NCBI RefSeq assembly: GCF_013366925.1
Contig: NZ_JAALDK010000004.1
Coordinates: 62,001-126,000, forward strand
Source: Paraburkholderia youngii
GTDB taxonomy: Bacteria; Pseudomonadota; Gammaproteobacteria; Burkholderiales; Burkholderiaceae
Direction: 5' to 3'
Length of the DNA stretch: 64,000 nucleotides
The notes under the pieces are model-generated. The model was not told the origin of the DNA. It saw only the letters and a program-made list of their open reading frames with translations, and did not search any database. Shown here piece by piece: positions 62,562 to 64,000 of the stretch; the stretch's first letter is position 1; each line of letters begins with the position of its first letter. The translations under genes were made by a program, and so were the position numbers.

Positions 62562-63104
62562 ATGGCGAAGAACGATCAGGAAGAGAGTTTCGAAAAGCTC
62601 ATGTCCGCAAATTTGGCTCGTGTGGTGGACTTCATCAAGTTTGCCGAGACGAAAAATGCGGCGTTACTCACGTTCTGTTCAGCCTGGATTCTGGCGAGCA
62701 TGAATCTGCTCTCGTCGGGGAAACCGCTTCCTGAATTTGTCGTCAGCGGGCTCAAGCTGGCGTTGCCGTTCTTTGCCATTGCAGCTTGCATATCCATTAC
62801 CTCATTTATTCCGAAGCTGTCGATACGGGAGGTACTGAGGGCAAAGGAGCTGGGAAATAACATGCTGTACTTCGGCGATGTCGCCCGGACTTCAATCGAC
62901 GATTTTCGAGGAAGAACCGAAGCGCGTTATGTCCCGAAGGCCGACAGATCTGTTACCGACGAATACATGGATGATCTTTCGGTTCAGATCGTCGTCAACA
63001 GCCGCATTGCGGCGCGCAAGATGCGACTGTTCAGCTATAGCGCCTATGCGGTGCTGTTCGCACTCTTCATGATGGCAGCGCCGGTAATCGGGCAATTTCT
63101 CTAG
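62562..63104 (+). CDS. pycTM: Pycsar effector PycTM (DUF5706-like membrane protein)
   Basis: 180 residues from ATG at 62562 (MAKNDQEESFEKLM). Three hydrophobic segments: NAALLTFCSAWILASMNLL, LKLALPFFAIAACISITSFI and the C-terminal YSAYAVLFALFMMAAPVIGQFL. This order, with the preceding FAETKNA, matches the DUF5706 membrane effectors of Pycsar. On phage infection the partner cyclase makes cCMP or cUMP, which triggers the effector to disrupt the inner membrane and abort infection. The cyclase gene starts 10 bp later, so they share a transcript. Confidence 0.8.
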   Translation: MAKNDQEESFEKLMSANLARVVDFIKFAETKNAALLTFCSAWILASMNLLSSGKPLPEFVVSGLKLALPFFAIAACISITSFIPKLSIREVLRAKELGNNMLYFGDVARTSIDDFRGRTEARYVPKADRSVTDEYMDDLSVQIVVNSRIAARKMRLFSYSAYAVLFALFMMAAPVIGQFL

Positions 63105-63114
63105 CTAGAAAGCA

Positions 63115-64000
63115 ATGACACTAAAAGACCTCGGTGCCGATATCGCTGCAGAAGTTGAGACGATTCTGTCTGGTGAATTCAGGATTACAGTTACCAATAC
63201 GAACACTGTTCCGCACTCCGATGATGGCGCAATAACATTCCCCAATCTCGATTCGAAAGAACAGGCTTGCAAGGTTGTTGAGACTTGCGTTGTGTTCATC
63301 GATATCCGGCGCTCGACTGAACTCAACCTCGCGCACCGGCCGCAGACGGTTGCGAAGCTCTACTCGTCGTTCGTGCGGGCGATGGTTCGATGCGCTGAGC
63401 AATTTAACGGACACGTAAGAGGGATCATCGGCGATCGTGTGATGATCATGTTCGATCGGAACAACTGCTTCTCCAATGCCGTCCATACTGCTGCTGCGAT
63501 GAATACTGTCTCAGAACACATCATCAATCGCCATTTCAAACACGGTGAAGTTGCATGTGGCATCGGCATAGACTTTGGCCGGATGCTTGCCACGAAGACC
63601 GGCTTTCGCCGCCACGGCGTGCAACGTCACAGCTATCGTTCGTTGGTGTGGCTGGGCAGACCAGCAAACGTGGCATCGAAGCTCACGGACATCGCGAACA
63701 AGCCCGCAGTAACGCAATGGGAGACAAAAGCCCGCGTTGCTTACGATTATGGCTTCGGCACAGGATGGCACTGGAGTGACGAGTCACTCGAACAATTTGT
63801 ATCGAAACTCCAGGCGCAATATGCACCGAGTCGTGTCGTGCACACGAGTCCTTTCTACGGCTCGTTCTTTACCTCCCCCGAGCTGATTACCCTGCGTCCA
63901 GCGACGCCACCAATTCTGATGACGAAGACGGTCTATGACGGATATTGCGGCGTCTATCCAAACGCAACTATCGTCCGTCAGGGCACACTCAAGCAATATT
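63115..64000 (+). CDS. pycC: Pycsar pyrimidine nucleotide cyclase PycC (partial, runs off the window)
   Basis: At least 295 codons are open from ATG at 63115 to the window end. Class III cyclase domain: CVVFIDIRRSTELN (metal-binding Asp and the following Arg/Ser), FNGHVRGIIGDRVMIMFD (GDR loop with second Asp), and CGIGIDFGRMLATKTGF. Then a segment WLGRPANVASKLTDIANKP and a C-terminal region typical of PycC. Adjacent to a PycTM effector, hence cUMP/cCMP synthesis rather than cAMP is expected. The 3' end is outside the window. Confidence 0.85.
   Translation, partial: MTLKDLGADIAAEVETILSGEFRITVTNTNTVPHSDDGAITFPNLDSKEQACKVVETCVVFIDIRRSTELNLAHRPQTVAKLYSSFVRAMVRCAEQFNGHVRGIIGDRVMIMFDRNNCFSNAVHTAAAMNTVSEHIINRHFKHGEVACGIGIDFGRMLATKTGFRRHGVQRHSYRSLVWLGRPANVASKLTDIANKPAVTQWETKARVAYDYGFGTGWHWSDESLEQFVSKLQAQYAPSRVVHTSPFYGSFFTSPELITLRPATPPILMTKTVYDGYCGVYPNATIVRQGTLKQY

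Noticed and set aside
1..64000. tRNA or rRNA genes
   Set aside because: No T-loop GGTTCRANNCC with matching acceptor stem, and no rRNA signature, was noticed on either strand.

Overview
This window looks like the replication and accessory region of a large plasmid from a member of the Burkholderiaceae. That rests on high GC content, a Burkholderia-style ParA/ParB/iteron/Rep_3 replication locus, IS66, IS6, IS3, IS5 and IS630 elements of the kind common in that family, and a TTCG-N16-TTCG (hrpII-type) promoter motif. The density of broken insertion sequences, split genes and one host-directed effector candidate would fit a host-associated, genome-eroding lineage such as an endofungal Mycetohabitans. 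That placement is inference, not proof.

Layout. 0-5 kb: an IS66 element (tnpB, tnpC) split by a 2.6-kb element whose only visible mobility gene is a large serine recombinase. 4.6-7.4 kb: two inverted, identically 5'-truncated IS6 copies bracketing a complete antitoxin/RES-toxin pair; the outer IS6 abuts a decapitated ligD polymerase-domain gene. 8.5-11 kb: a second IS66 (tnpA, tnpB, tnpC). 11.6-18 kb: a less disturbed block with a LuxR-type regulator divergent from a small secreted acidic protein, then a plasmid-like set of hypothetical genes around a degenerate tyrosine recombinase, a lipoprotein and a ribbon-helix-helix protein. 18-31 kb and 35-47 kb: an IS graveyard built from at least three IS6 sub-types, IS630, IS3, IS5 and IS66, carrying relics of a UvrD-like helicase, a second serine recombinase, an AlpA-like regulator and an autotransporter serine protease. 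Intact-looking survivors here are a GNAT acetyltransferase, a Cas2-like protein, an effector candidate, a large SNF2 helicase and a lipoprotein locus that is present twice.

The most interesting gene is 28112-29158 (minus). It encodes a 348-residue protein with an MGNC N-terminus (acylation-type), a Ser/Thr/Asn-rich leader, a ubiquitin-interacting-motif match, and a C-terminal Cys/His arrangement resembling an OTU-type cysteine protease. A perfect TTCG-N16-TTCG box lies 74 bp upstream of its start. It reads as a type III effector aimed at host ubiquitin signalling, isolated between IS fragments.

48.3-53.3 kb: a four-gene Tn7-like transposition operon (tnsA, tnsB, tnsC and tniQ homologues). 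53.9-57.7 kb: a 721-residue tyrosine recombinase converging on a protein that shares its core-binding domain but lacks the catalytic domain and has a ParB-like N-terminus. 57.7-62.5 kb: three parS-like palindromes, parA, parB, a long iteron-rich origin with a DnaA box, and repA. From 62.5 kb to the window end: a Pycsar-type anti-phage operon (membrane effector, then a nucleotide cyclase that runs off the window).
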